A DNA stretch of 19,109 bases from JALHSW01 sp038321755 (GCA_038321755.1 JBBQFJ010000060.1:1-19109), one strand, 5' to 3'; counted from the stretch's first letter, positions 1 to 7,594 are shown. Made by a program: numbers and translations. Notes: a model not told the origin generated them from the sequence alone.

Positions 1-42
1 TCCGGTGAGGTGTCGTCCGGTGAGGTGTCGTCCGGTGAGGTG
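1..42 (+). repeat. 15-bp tandem repeat with in-frame TGA in each unit
   Basis: Three consecutive copies of TCCGGTGAGGTGTCG; the last diverges after 12 bases. Each copy holds a TGA at the same phase (6-8, 21-23, 36-38). The left edge of the window cuts it, so there may be more copies and a gene whose stop codon starts the array. The assignment to a gene 3' end is inferred from three similar arrays in this window whose gene is visible. Confidence 0.8.
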
Positions 43-228
43 ACGGGCACGTGAGACGGACTCCTCGGGGGAGGGGCGAGGGGCGAGGGACGGGGAGGTG
101 TGGCTCGGTGCAGGAAGTGTCCCCGATGCGGGTGCTCAGGCGAGGGATCCGCGGTCCTCCCGCCTGCGGTTGCGCGTAGAGTGCGCGCATCCACGCTCGC
201 CGTCCTGCGAGCGGGAGGGGGGATCCGC
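43..228. other. Intergenic leader of the solute-binding protein gene
   Basis: No credible gene here. It contains a purine-rich run of GAGGGGC units at about 71-98. A TAGAGT hexamer at 177-182 matches the actinobacterial TANNNT -10 pattern and would give a leader of about 40 nt; no convincing -35 box is visible. A strong purine-rich ribosome-binding site (GGGAGGGGGG, 213-222) sits about 6 bases before the ATG at 229. Confidence 0.45.
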
Positions 229-1872
229 ATGTCGACCAAGCGTCACCGCCGAGGCCGTGTCGTCGCACTCGTGGTCGCGAGCGCGCTCGCGGCGGCGACG
301 TCCGTCGCCGTCGCCGCGCCCGCCGGTGCGGACCGGGCCGGCTCGACGGCGTCCCGCGCCTCGGCAGCACCCAAGCAGGGTGGAACGGTCGACTTCGGTC
401 TCGAGGCCGAGACGAGCGGCGGGTTCTGTCTTCCCGACGCCACGTTGGCCGCCTCGGGCCTCCAGGTCGTGAACGCGATCTACGACACGCTCGTCACGAT
501 CAACGCGAAGGGCCAGTACGTTCCGTATCTCGCGAAGGCCGTCGAGCCGAACGCCGACTACACGCAGTGGACGATCACGCTTCGCCCGGGCGTGCAGTTC
601 CACGACGGAACGCCCCTCGACGCCGAAGCCTTGAAGCTGAACCTCGACACCTACCGAGGCAAGAACCCGATCATCGTTCCCCGGCTCAACGTGTTCATCT
701 GGTCGCCCGTGGCCAGCGTCGATGTGACCGGGCCGCTCTCGGTCGTGGTGACGACCAAGGTGCCGTGGGTCGCGTTCCCGGCGCTGCTCAGCGCTCGCGG
801 TTCGGTGGGCATCGTGGCCCCCGCGCAGCTCACGAGCCGTGAGGCGTGCGCGACGAACATGATCGGCACCGGCCCGTTCGAGTTGGTCTCATGGCGCCAG
901 AACGAGTCGCTCACGGTCAAGAAGAACCCCAACTACTGGCAGAAGGGCCTTCCCTACCTCGACGGCATCGTGTTCCACCCGCTCCCGGAGAGCCAGAGCC
1001 GTGTGAACGGGCTCCAGAGCGGCGACCTCGATCTCTTCACGACGTCGAACTCGTTGAGCATCGCAGACCTCAAGGACAAGGCCGCCGCCGGGGACATCAA
1101 GCTCATCATCTCGGACAAGGGGGCGGAGACGGCGTTCGCGTTGCTGAACAACTCGAAGCCGCCGTTCAACGATCCGATCGCTCGCCGAGCGGTCGCCATG
1201 GCGGGCGATGCGCGCGAGACGAACACGATCCGCAACAAGGGACTCAACACGATCTCGACCGGTCCGTTCCCGCCCGACAACCCGGCATACGTCAAGAACA
1301 ACACGCGCCTCCACGACGTGAAGGGTGCCAAGAAGCTGAACGCGGAGTACGCGAAGAAGAACGGCGCGCCGATCTCGTTCGAGTACCTCACGAACCCCGA
1401 ACCCGACACGGTCGCGATCGCGCAGCTGTTCAAGGAGCAGGAGGCGAAGGCCGGCATCAACGTCACGATCCGGACGGTCGACCAGGCGACACTCGTCAAC
1501 GAGGTGATCGGCGGCAGCTACCAGAGCGCGGGCTTCCGCTTCTTCCCCGGCGGTGACCCCGACGGGCAGTACGTGTTCTGGCACAGCGGCTCGCCGGTGA
1601 ACTTCAGCCGCATCAACGATCCCAAGGTCGATCAGCTGTTCGACCAAGGTCGTTCCGAGCCGGATCCGGCGAAGCGGACCGCCATCTACCGCGAGCTCAA
1701 CAAGTACTTCGGCAAGCAGCTCTTCGACCTCTGGAGCTGGTACACGCTCTGGGCCGTCGCGGCGCAGAAGAACGTGCAGGGCCTGACCGGTCCGGCGCTC
1801 CCGGACGGAGGTGGGCGTCCGTTCTCGCTCTTCGCCGGGGTCGTCCCCGTCCTGGGGATCTCGAAGAGCTGA
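229..1872 (+). CDS. ABC transporter substrate-binding protein, family 5
   Basis: 547 aa. An extracytoplasmic solute-binding protein of the peptide/nickel/opine type (SBP_bac_5), which would deliver an oligopeptide-like or other solute to an ABC importer. Family hallmarks are GGTVDFGLE near the mature N-terminus, then the VNAIYDTLV, PYLAKAVEPN, WTITLRPGVQFHDGTPLDA, GTGPFELVSW and NPNYW segments. The ATG at 229 follows a strong purine-rich ribosome-binding site, and residues 1-36 form a twin-basic signal peptide with a hydrophobic core and AxA-type site (VAVAAPAGA). No lipobox cysteine is seen, so membrane tethering is not obvious for a Gram-positive binding protein. No permease or ATPase gene lies in the window; partners may be to the left or elsewhere. 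The substrate cannot be told from the sequence. It converges on the next gene with an 11-bp gap. Confidence 0.9.
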   Translation: MSTKRHRRGRVVALVVASALAAATSVAVAAPAGADRAGSTASRASAAPKQGGTVDFGLEAETSGGFCLPDATLAASGLQVVNAIYDTLVTINAKGQYVPYLAKAVEPNADYTQWTITLRPGVQFHDGTPLDAEALKLNLDTYRGKNPIIVPRLNVFIWSPVASVDVTGPLSVVVTTKVPWVAFPALLSARGSVGIVAPAQLTSREACATNMIGTGPFELVSWRQNESLTVKKNPNYWQKGLPYLDGIVFHPLPESQSRVNGLQSGDLDLFTTSNSLSIADLKDKAAAGDIKLIISDKGAETAFALLNNSKPPFNDPIARRAVAMAGDARETNTIRNKGLNTISTGPFPPDNPAYVKNNTRLHDVKGAKKLNAEYAKKNGAPISFEYLTNPEPDTVAIAQLFKEQEAKAGINVTIRTVDQATLVNEVIGGSYQSAGFRFFPGGDPDGQYVFWHSGSPVNFSRINDPKVDQLFDQGRSEPDPAKRTAIYRELNKYFGKQLFDLWSWYTLWAVAAQKNVQGLTGPALPDGGGRPFSLFAGVVPVLGISKS

Positions 1873-1883
1873 AAGTCGTCGAG

Positions 1884-2783
1884 CTACGTGCCGACTGACG
1901 CGACGAGCTCCTCGCTCACCGACCAGAGGCGGGCTGCGATCGCATCGTCCCGCGCGAGCTTCGTCGGCGTCGACGGCTTGCACTTGTAGAAGTAGCCGCC
2001 CGTCGTGTCGGCGACGTCCGGTGACGACGCGAGCCAGATCGACGTGCGCGCGCCCTTCTCGGGGCTGATCGCCGCCGGGCGAGCGATGAGCATCGTGAGC
2101 TCTCCCAGGCGGCCACCGTCGCCGTCGCGTCCGAAGCGGCTCGCGACGAACCCTGGGTGCAGGGCGTTGACGGTCACCTCGGCAGGATCGACTCGTCGGG
2201 CGAGCTCCCGCGTGAAGTAGATGTTCGCGAGCTTGGTCCTGCCGTAGACGCGAAACGCCTTGTACGCCCGTTCGGATTGGAGGTCGGCGAAGTCGAGGCC
2301 GGACCCGACGTGCTTGTGCGCGTGCGAGGACACCACGAGGATCCGCGATGGTGCGCTCGCCCGAAGTCGATCGAGGAGGAGCGACGTGAGCAGGAAGGTG
2401 CCGAGGTGGTTCACGCCGAACGTCGTCTCGAAGCCGTCCTCGGTGAGGCCACGCTGCTGCTGCACGAGGCCGGCGTTGTTGACCAGGACGTCGATCCGAT
2501 CGTGCGACGCGAGGACCTGTTCGCTGAAGCTGTGGATCGACGCGAAGCTGGCGAGATCGAGCGACATCACCTCGACGGCGTCACTGCCTGAGCGTTCCCG
2601 AATGTCGGCGAGCGCATCTGCACCACGGGTGGCGTCGCGAGCGGTGAAGACGACGTGTGCCCCCTGCCGGGCGAGCCCGACCGCCGTCTCCTTGCCCACC
2701 CCGGCGTTCCCGCCTGTGATCACGACCGTCTTCCCGCCCATCGCCCGGTCGATCTCGCCGTCGATCTCGCCTGCACCGGCCAT
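1884..2783 (-). CDS. Short-chain dehydrogenase/reductase, retinol dehydrogenase-like
   Basis: 299 aa. NAD(P)-dependent oxidoreductase of the classical SDR superfamily. Cofactor motif TGGNAGVG at residues 23-30, NNAG at 102-105, catalytic serine in VVSSHAH (about 152-153), and YGRTK with Tyr180 and Lys184. The sequence style (GGNAGVGKETA, the long DLQSERAYKAFRVYGRTKLANI segment) is that of retinol dehydrogenase/WW-domain oxidoreductase-like SDRs. The substrate is unknown. The ATG at 2783 is preferred because a TAGCCT -10 box lies exactly six bases upstream, implying a leaderless mRNA; Met15 is an alternative. Transcribed divergently from the second SDR gene. Confidence 0.9.
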   Translation of the reverse strand: MAGAGEIDGEIDRAMGGKTVVITGGNAGVGKETAVGLARQGAHVVFTARDATRGADALADIRERSGSDAVEVMSLDLASFASIHSFSEQVLASHDRIDVLVNNAGLVQQQRGLTEDGFETTFGVNHLGTFLLTSLLLDRLRASAPSRILVVSSHAHKHVGSGLDFADLQSERAYKAFRVYGRTKLANIYFTRELARRVDPAEVTVNALHPGFVASRFGRDGDGGRLGELTMLIARPAAISPEKGARTSIWLASSPDVADTTGGYFYKCKPSTPTKLARDDAIAARLWSVSEELVASVGT

Positions 2784-2795
2784 GGGCGCAGGCTA
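2784..2795 (-). promoter_or_regulatory. Leaderless promoter -10 of the minus-strand SDR gene
   Basis: On the minus strand TAGCCT (2795-2790) is followed by six bases and then the ATG at 2783. This is TANNNT placed so that transcription would begin at the start codon. No Shine-Dalgarno sequence is present in between. No clear -35 box. Confidence 0.55.
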
Positions 2796-2815
2796 GCGGC
2801 GCGCCGAATCGGCCT

Positions 2816-2851
2816 CCTGGGTACGGTGGGCTGCCTGGGTACGGTTGGGTG
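2816..2851 (+). repeat. Tandem 18-bp duplication carrying two -10 boxes
   Basis: Two head-to-tail copies (2816-2833 and 2834-2851) that share CCTGGGTACGGT and differ only near their ends. Each holds TACGGT (2822-2827, 2840-2845). The second TACGGT lies six bases before the ATG at 2852, the leaderless spacing seen elsewhere here. The first copy would give a leader of 18 nt. Confidence 0.65.
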
Positions 2852-3694
2852 ATGGATGAGCTGGCGGGACGGGTAGCGGTCGTCACTGGTGGGGCGAGCG
2901 GCATCGGGCGCGCGCTCGCGGTGCGCTTCCTGCGCGAGGGGATGCAGGTCGTGCTCGCCGACGTCGAGGAAGGCGCGCTCGCGTCGACTGCCGCGGAGCT
3001 CGCCGGGCTGGGCGAGGTGCTCGCGGTCACGACGGACGTGACCGATCCGGCAGCCGTCGACCAGTTGCGGGACGCGACAGTGGAACGTTTCGGCGTCCCG
3101 TTCGTGGTGTGCAACAACGCCGGCGTCGGTGGGTTCGGTGACTTCACGTGGGAAGGACCGCTCGCCGCGTGGAAGTGGATCCTCGACGTGAACGTCTTCG
3201 GCGTCCTGCACGGTGTGCGCGCGTTCGTACCGCTGCTGGTCCAGGCCGACGCCGGTCATGTCGTCAACACGGCGTCGCTCGCCGGACTCCAGGGCGCGCC
3301 GGGGATGGGGCCGTACTGCGCGTCGAAGCACGCGGTGCTCGGAATGTCGGAATCACTCCAGCACGAGCTGACGCTGCGGGGCTCGCAGGTGAAGGTGCAC
3401 GTGCTCGCACCCGGGTTCCTCCGCACCGCGATCCACGAGTCGGCGCGCAACTGGCCGGACCACCTCGGGCCGCCGCCGGACCAGGAGAGCGACGCGTCGC
3501 AGGTGGTCCAGGGGATCGTCACAGGCCTCGTCGAATCCGGGTTGCCGCCCGAGGCGTTGGCCGATGCGCTCCTGCATGCGCTCGACGACGGACGGTTCTT
3601 CGTGACGACGCACCCGGAGCGGGCCGAGCAGTACATCGAGCTGCGCGGCGCGACGGTTGCGGGCGCCGACCCGGTGATGACCGACTTCAACTGA
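2852..3694 (+). CDS. Short-chain dehydrogenase/reductase
   Basis: 280 aa from the ATG at 2852. Classical NAD(P)-binding SDR: TGGASGIG at residues 12-19, acidic ADVEE at 36-40 after the second strand (favouring NAD over NADP), NNAG at 88-91, catalytic Ser142 in NTASLAG, and YCASK with Tyr155 and Lys159. The C-terminal part (HVLAPGFLRTAIHESARNW) resembles SDRs acting on lipid or steroid-like alcohols, but the substrate is not determinable. A GTG at 2849 is also in frame; the ATG is chosen because TACGGT sits six bases before it and there is no Shine-Dalgarno. Only 13 bp separate it from the MFS gene, so the two are probably cotranscribed. Confidence 0.9.
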   Translation: MDELAGRVAVVTGGASGIGRALAVRFLREGMQVVLADVEEGALASTAAELAGLGEVLAVTTDVTDPAAVDQLRDATVERFGVPFVVCNNAGVGGFGDFTWEGPLAAWKWILDVNVFGVLHGVRAFVPLLVQADAGHVVNTASLAGLQGAPGMGPYCASKHAVLGMSESLQHELTLRGSQVKVHVLAPGFLRTAIHESARNWPDHLGPPPDQESDASQVVQGIVTGLVESGLPPEALADALLHALDDGRFFVTTHPERAEQYIELRGATVAGADPVMTDFN

Positions 3695-3707
3695 GCTCGC
3701 CCGCGAC

Positions 3708-5015
3708 ATGACCGAGACCTTCGCGCCGGACGGTCGGAGCTGGCCGCACTCGCTCCGGTCGTTCGCGTCTCGCGACTTCCGGCTGCTGTGGTTCGCCGCG
3801 ATCGTGTCGAGCAGCGGTACGCAGATGCAGCTCGCTGCACTCGGGTGGGTCGTGGCGCTCCTGACGGGGAGTGCGGCGAAGGTCGGATTGATCGCGTTCG
3901 CCGGCGTGATCCCGCTCGTCGTGCTGAGCCCGGTCGGCGGGTCCTTCGCCGATCGCTTCCCGCGTCGCAAGGTGCTGCTGATCACCCAGACCGTGCAGAT
4001 GGTGCAAGCCTTCGTGCTGTGGGGCACCTGGGTCGCCGGCATGCGCTCGTTCTGGCTCCTCTTCTTCCTCGCCATGGTGGGTGGGATCAGCGCAGCGTTG
4101 AACGCCCCCGTGTGGCAGGCGTTCATCCCATCGCTCGTGCCACGTCGCGACCTGCCGAACGCGGTGATGTTGAACTCGACGCAGTTCAACATCTCGAAGG
4201 CACTCGGGCCGGTCGTCGCCGGGCTGCTGCTCGTCAACACCGCGGGCGCGAGCTGGTGCTTCCTGCTGAACGCGTTCAGCTTCGCGTTCGTGCTCGTCGC
4301 GCTGCTGATGATGCACGGCCCCGCGCCGGGAGCCGTCGCGCCCGTCGCCGGAAGAGGCGGGTACTGGCGCGACTTCACCGAAGGGCTCGCCTACGTCCGA
4401 CGCGAACCGGGGTTGCGCACCGCGATCGGCACGAACGCGTTCACGGCGTTCGTGAGTCAGCCGATCGTCCCGCTGATCCCGGTGATCGCGCTCGACATGT
4501 TCGACGCGACCGCCGTCGAATACGGGCTCCTGGCGAGCGCGTTCGGACTCGGCGCGATCTTCGGGGCGGTGATCCTCGGTCGACTCGACGGTCGCCGGCT
4601 CCCGAGCGTCATCCTGACGACGGGGTTCCTCGTCTACACGGCGTTCGTCGTCGCGCTGGGCCTCGCTCCCGCGTTCGGTGCCGGGGTCGTCGCGCTCGTT
4701 GGTGTCGGTGCCGGCTTCTTGATGGTCATCGCCACGAACAACAGCTGCATCCAGCACCTGTCGTCCGACGGCATGCGGGGACGGGTGATGGGGATCTGGC
4801 TCACGAGCTTCGGACTCTTCAACCCGCTCGGCGTGCTCGTGCAGGGAGTCCTGGCCGACGCGATCGGCATCCGCGTCGTGCTCGTGGTCGACGGCGTGCT
4901 GCTCGGGTTGTTCCTCGCGTGGTCGCGTGCGAAGCACTTGCTGCGTCGCCTCGACACCGAAGAGGCGACCGCCAACCTCAACGTCGGCCCCGTCGACCCC
5001 GAGGAGAACGCCTGA
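3708..5015 (+). CDS. MFS transporter, MFS_3 type
   Basis: 435 aa integral membrane protein with about 12 hydrophobic segments. The N-terminus (LRSFASRDFRLLWFA, followed by SSSGTQMQLAALGWVV) and the cytoplasmic loop GGSFADRFPRRKVLL are typical of the MFS_3 (transmembrane secretion effector/EntS-like) branch of drug and siderophore exporters. A VWQAFIPSLVPRRDLPNAVMLNS segment, also conserved in this branch, lies around residues 138-160. Proton-coupled efflux of a small molecule is the likely role; the substrate is unknown. Start ATG lies 13 bp after the SDR stop with no good Shine-Dalgarno, which fits coupling to that gene. It ends before a strong inverted repeat facing the convergent ferredoxin gene. 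Confidence 0.9.
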   Translation: MTETFAPDGRSWPHSLRSFASRDFRLLWFAAIVSSSGTQMQLAALGWVVALLTGSAAKVGLIAFAGVIPLVVLSPVGGSFADRFPRRKVLLITQTVQMVQAFVLWGTWVAGMRSFWLLFFLAMVGGISAALNAPVWQAFIPSLVPRRDLPNAVMLNSTQFNISKALGPVVAGLLLVNTAGASWCFLLNAFSFAFVLVALLMMHGPAPGAVAPVAGRGGYWRDFTEGLAYVRREPGLRTAIGTNAFTAFVSQPIVPLIPVIALDMFDATAVEYGLLASAFGLGAIFGAVILGRLDGRRLPSVILTTGFLVYTAFVVALGLAPAFGAGVVALVGVGAGFLMVIATNNSCIQHLSSDGMRGRVMGIWLTSFGLFNPLGVLVQGVLADAIGIRVVLVVDGVLLGLFLAWSRAKHLLRRLDTEEATANLNVGPVDPEENA

Positions 5016-5031
5016 CCGGCCGACTTTCGGC

Positions 5032-5078
5032 TTCTTGGCACGCTGGATGTTGCTCTGCGCCGTTCAGCGTGCCAAGAA
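5032..5078. terminator. Perfect 14-bp inverted repeat, probable bidirectional terminator
   Basis: TTCTTGGCACGCTG (5032-5045) and its exact reverse complement (5065-5078) flank a 19-base loop. G-U and A-U pairs can extend the stem inward by about four pairs. It lies between the ends of two convergent genes, the MFS exporter and ferredoxin. No U-tract follows on either strand, which is common in high-GC actinobacteria. Confidence 0.6.
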
Positions 5079-5097
5079 CGCTGCGGGAAGGGTGGGC

Positions 5098-5142
5098 TTC
5101 AGGGGGTGGGTCTTCAGGGGGTGGATCCTCAGGGGGTGAGGG
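5098..5142 (-). repeat. 15-bp tandem repeat starting at the ferredoxin stop codon
   Basis: Three imperfect 15-bp units read on the minus strand. Each ends in ACCCCCTGA and is separated by variable bases (GGATCC, AGACCC). TGA occurs at 5131-5129, 5116-5114 and 5101-5099, all in the reading frame of the ferredoxin; the first is its actual stop. The array thus repeats the last coding codons plus stop. Confidence 0.8.
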
Positions 5143-5320
5143 TGATCGCGCGCTCGGGGCAGTTCGCCTCGCCGACGCGCGCTTGCTCTTCGAGCTCGGG
5201 GGGCAGCTCGGTCACGAGCAGCTCACAGTGCCCACGATCGTCGGGGGCGTAGACGTCGGGTGCGAGCGCGTAGCACCGGCCATGACCGACACAGGTGCCC
5301 GAGTCGACGGCGACCTTCAT
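5129..5320 (-). CDS. 3Fe-4S ferredoxin, P450 redox partner
   Basis: 63 aa small electron carrier that would pass electrons to the adjoining cytochrome P450. The ligands are Cys10 and Cys16 in CVGHGRC and Cys54 in NCPE; the residue where a 4Fe-4S protein has its fourth Cys is His13, the usual 3Fe-4S arrangement of P450-linked actinobacterial ferredoxins. Length is normal for the family. The ATG at 5320 overlaps the P450 stop (ATGA), so translation is coupled and expression linked. A ferredoxin reductase is not in the window. The gene ends in a tandem repeat of its own stop region. Confidence 0.92.
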   Translation of the reverse strand: MKVAVDSGTCVGHGRCYALAPDVYAPDDRGHCELLVTELPPELEEQARVGEANCPERAITLTP

Positions 5321-6528
5321 TCGGCGCCTCCCCCTTCGGTCGGGCCGGGTGTGAAGACGAGAGGGAGGTGCTCGACCGTGCGCAAACCGTCGGCGTACTC
5401 GAGCGTCGTGTCGGGTGGGAGCGCGTAGTCGGGGAGCCGCCGGTGCAGCTCTTCCAGCGCGACGCGGAGCTCGAGCCGCGCGAGGTGCGAGCCGAGGCAG
5501 CGATGGATCCCCCCGCCGAACGAGAGGTGCCGGTTGTCGTGCCGATGAAAGTCGACGGTGTCGGCGTGGGTGAACTCCGAGTCGTCGGTGTTCGCGGAAC
5601 CGATGAGCACCGTGACCGTCGTACCTGCCTGCAGCTGCTCCCCGGCGATCTCGGTGTCGGTCGAGAGGACGCGACGGACGCCGGGGACCGGCGTCTCCCA
5701 GCGCAGGAGCTCTTCGATCGCCGCGGGGATGAGCAATGGATCGTCGACGAGCTCGCTGCGGTGCTCGGGGTGCTGGGCGAGGTAGGCGACGCTGCACGTG
5801 AGCGTCGCGGTGACGGTGTCGAGGCCAGCGATGAGGAACAGGAAGCAGATGTCGAGGATGTCGTGGTCGGACAGCTGATGGCCGTCGACCTCGGCGCCGA
5901 GCAACCGGGTGATGAGATCCGCGCGCGGTTCGACGCGGCGCGCCTCGATGATCGGTTCGAAGTACGAGTAGATCTCCTGGGCCGCGCGCTTGCGGACGGT
6001 GTCGGCCTCGCGTCCGACCATGCCGGGCGGTCGGATGATGTCGTCCTTGATCCGGAGGAAGAGCGGCAGGTCGTCCTGGGGCAGGCCGAGGAGCGCGAGG
6101 AACACGGTGCACGGGAGCGGCACGGCGAACGCGTTGTTGAACTCGACCTCGCCGTCGGCGATGAAGGCATCGACCAGCTCGTTGGTGAGGCGACGGACCT
6201 CGGTCTCGAGCAGCGCGATCTCGCGCGGTGCGAAGAACGGGTCGAGCAGCTTGCGGTACTTCAGGTGGTCCGGTGGATCGATCTGCAGCGGGATCAGGGG
6301 CCGGACGTTGCCGAGCGCGATGGCGTCCATGTCGGAGGAGAACGTGTCGGCGCCTCGCAGCGCCTGCATGACCCCGTCGTGGCGGGTCAGGAGGACCGAG
6401 TCATCCGCGGTCCGGATGACCGGGGCGTGCTCGCGCATCATCTGGTACACGGGCTGCGGGCACGCCGCCATGTCGTCGACGAACAGCCCGTCACCGAGGC
6501 TGGGAGTCTCGGGATGCGCGTCAGCCAT
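5317..6528 (-). CDS. Cytochrome P450 monooxygenase
   Basis: 403 aa soluble bacterial class I P450 that would hydroxylate a hydrophobic substrate using electrons from the coupled ferredoxin. Visible signatures are I-helix AGLDT at 234-238, ExxR as E273-L-L-R276, and the heme loop FGGGIHRCLG at 337-346 with thiolate Cys344. An upstream in-frame GTG at 6540 would add four residues, but the ATG at 6528 is preferred because GGAGG lies five bases before it. The AGLDT motif lacks the more usual alanine-glycine pair but keeps the acid-threonine couple for O2 activation. The family is CYP-like of the mycobacterial CYP125/CYP142/terpene-type style; the substrate cannot be assigned. The upstream palindrome suggests repressor control. 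Confidence 0.93.
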   Translation of the reverse strand: MADAHPETPSLGDGLFVDDMAACPQPVYQMMREHAPVIRTADDSVLLTRHDGVMQALRGADTFSSDMDAIALGNVRPLIPLQIDPPDHLKYRKLLDPFFAPREIALLETEVRRLTNELVDAFIADGEVEFNNAFAVPLPCTVFLALLGLPQDDLPLFLRIKDDIIRPPGMVGREADTVRKRAAQEIYSYFEPIIEARRVEPRADLITRLLGAEVDGHQLSDHDILDICFLFLIAGLDTVTATLTCSVAYLAQHPEHRSELVDDPLLIPAAIEELLRWETPVPGVRRVLSTDTEIAGEQLQAGTTVTVLIGSANTDDSEFTHADTVDFHRHDNRHLSFGGGIHRCLGSHLARLELRVALEELHRRLPDYALPPDTTLEYADGLRTVEHLPLVFTPGPTEGGGAE

Positions 6529-6549
6529 GCGGGCCTCCACAAGAGAACG

Positions 6550-6572
6550 AACCTGACGAAGACGTCAGGTTA
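6550..6572 (-). promoter_or_regulatory. Perfect palindrome over the P450 promoter, candidate operator
   Basis: AACCTGACG (6550-6558), four bases, then its exact reverse complement (6563-6571). On the minus strand TAACCT (6572-6567) fits TANNNT and overlaps one arm, so a bound dimer would cover the -10 and start of transcription. Size and symmetry suit a TetR-family operator. It could instead be a hairpin ending the LLM gene transcript: a 9-bp stem with a UCUU loop. Confidence 0.55.
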
Positions 6573-6618
6573 GCGCCGGGCGGGACCGGCTCGTGCAGGC
6601 GACCGCGCTGGCGAAGCT

Positions 6619-7581
6619 TCAACCGAGCAGGGGACGCAGGCGCGTCGCGAGCAGCTCGAGGTGCCGGTCGACGAGGTCGTCGGGCATGCCGGCGATGCTC
6701 GCCCAGCAGTAGATCTCTTCGACCGGGAGGCCGTCGGTGAGCTCGCGGACGCGCACCGCAGCGTCGTCGGGCGTGAGCACCTCGAAGCGCGCCGGCCGGT
6801 CACCACTCGGGGTCCGCCACCGGTCGGGATCGATCGGGCGCGGTGCGTCGCGTCCGGTCCCTTCCACCATGTACGCGTTGTACGTGTCCCACTGGTACGC
6901 GAGGTGATCGCGCACGCGCGGCCAGGCGGCATCAGGGTCATCCGCGAGCACGATGCTCACGGCGCCGGCCATCCGCGCGGAGTCGGGATCGTGGCCACCC
7001 TCGACCAGGCCGGCGCGGTACGGCTCGAGCAGCGCACGGTCGAGCGACAGCAACCCCTCGCCGAGGACCCCGGCACGGCGCGCGCCCTTCGGGCCCTGGT
7101 AGCCCATCCAGATCGGGAGTGGATCCTGCAGTGGAGGCGGTGTCACCGCACCCGCTCGCCAGAGACGCCGCACCTCGCGTGCGCACTCGTCGGTGAGGGA
7201 GTACCGCCGATCGATGTCGGCGCGGTACGCCGCGAACTCGGGCACCCGGTAGCCGGCCCCGAGACCGAGCTCGAGCCGCCCGCCGCTGAGGAGGTCGACG
7301 ATGGCCGCCTCCTCGGCGACCTGGACGGGGGGTCGGAGCGCGGCCAGGTACACGGCGGTCCCGAGGCGGATGCGGCTGGTCACCGCGGCGACGCCGGCGA
7401 GAAAGGTCAGGGGCTGCGGCAGGTAGCCGTCCTCGAAGAAGTGGTGCTCCGAGCACCAGACCGAGTCGAGCCCGAGCCGCTCCGCCTCGACGCAGCGCTC
7501 CAGGCTCGTGGCGTAGTGCTCGGCCCAGGGTCGGGCCCAGCGCGGCGGGTTCCGCAGGTCGAGAGAGCAGCCGACACGCAC
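6619..7581 (-). CDS. LLM class flavin-dependent oxidoreductase (F420-type)
   Basis: 320 aa. TIM-barrel oxidoreductase of the luciferase-like monooxygenase family; many actinobacterial members use coenzyme F420, others FMN. Evidence includes an N-terminal RVGCSLDLRNP strand, LGLDSVWCSEHHFFEDGYLP, IRLGTAVYLAALRPPVQVAEEAAIVDLLSGGRLELGLGAGY-type central blocks and PLPIWMGYQGPKGARRAG. The start is uncertain: the frame is open further upstream, but the GTG at 7581 begins exactly where family homology begins and has TACGGT seven bases before it. Same strand as the P450 and 90 bp upstream, so both may serve one pathway, though the P450 seems to have its own promoter. Substrate unknown. Confidence 0.87.
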   Translation of the reverse strand: MRVGCSLDLRNPPRWARPWAEHYATSLERCVEAERLGLDSVWCSEHHFFEDGYLPQPLTFLAGVAAVTSRIRLGTAVYLAALRPPVQVAEEAAIVDLLSGGRLELGLGAGYRVPEFAAYRADIDRRYSLTDECAREVRRLWRAGAVTPPPLQDPLPIWMGYQGPKGARRAGVLGEGLLSLDRALLEPYRAGLVEGGHDPDSARMAGAVSIVLADDPDAAWPRVRDHLAYQWDTYNAYMVEGTGRDAPRPIDPDRWRTPSGDRPARFEVLTPDDAAVRVRELTDGLPVEEIYCWASIAGMPDDLVDRHLELLATRLRPLLG

Positions 7582-7594
7582 GCGCGGAACCGTA
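7582..7594 (-). promoter_or_regulatory. Near-leaderless promoter -10 of the LLM gene
   Basis: TACGGT on the minus strand (7594-7589) lies seven bases before the GTG at 7581. This fits the TANNNT pattern of the other starts in the window and supports that start. Confidence 0.45.

Noticed and set aside
889..1983. 364-codon open frame on the minus strand opposite the solute-binding protein
   Set aside because: Arg-rich, low-complexity translation with no domain motif. The plus-strand frame has clear family features, so this is a GC-driven shadow.
3687..4937. 416-codon minus-strand frame opposite the MFS gene
   Set aside because: Composed of Arg/Glu/Asp/His-rich sequence without motifs, fully antisense to a clear transporter.
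6529..6540. GTG start at 6540 for the P450
   Set aside because: The GGAGG that would serve as ribosome-binding site for the ATG at 6528 lies inside this extension.
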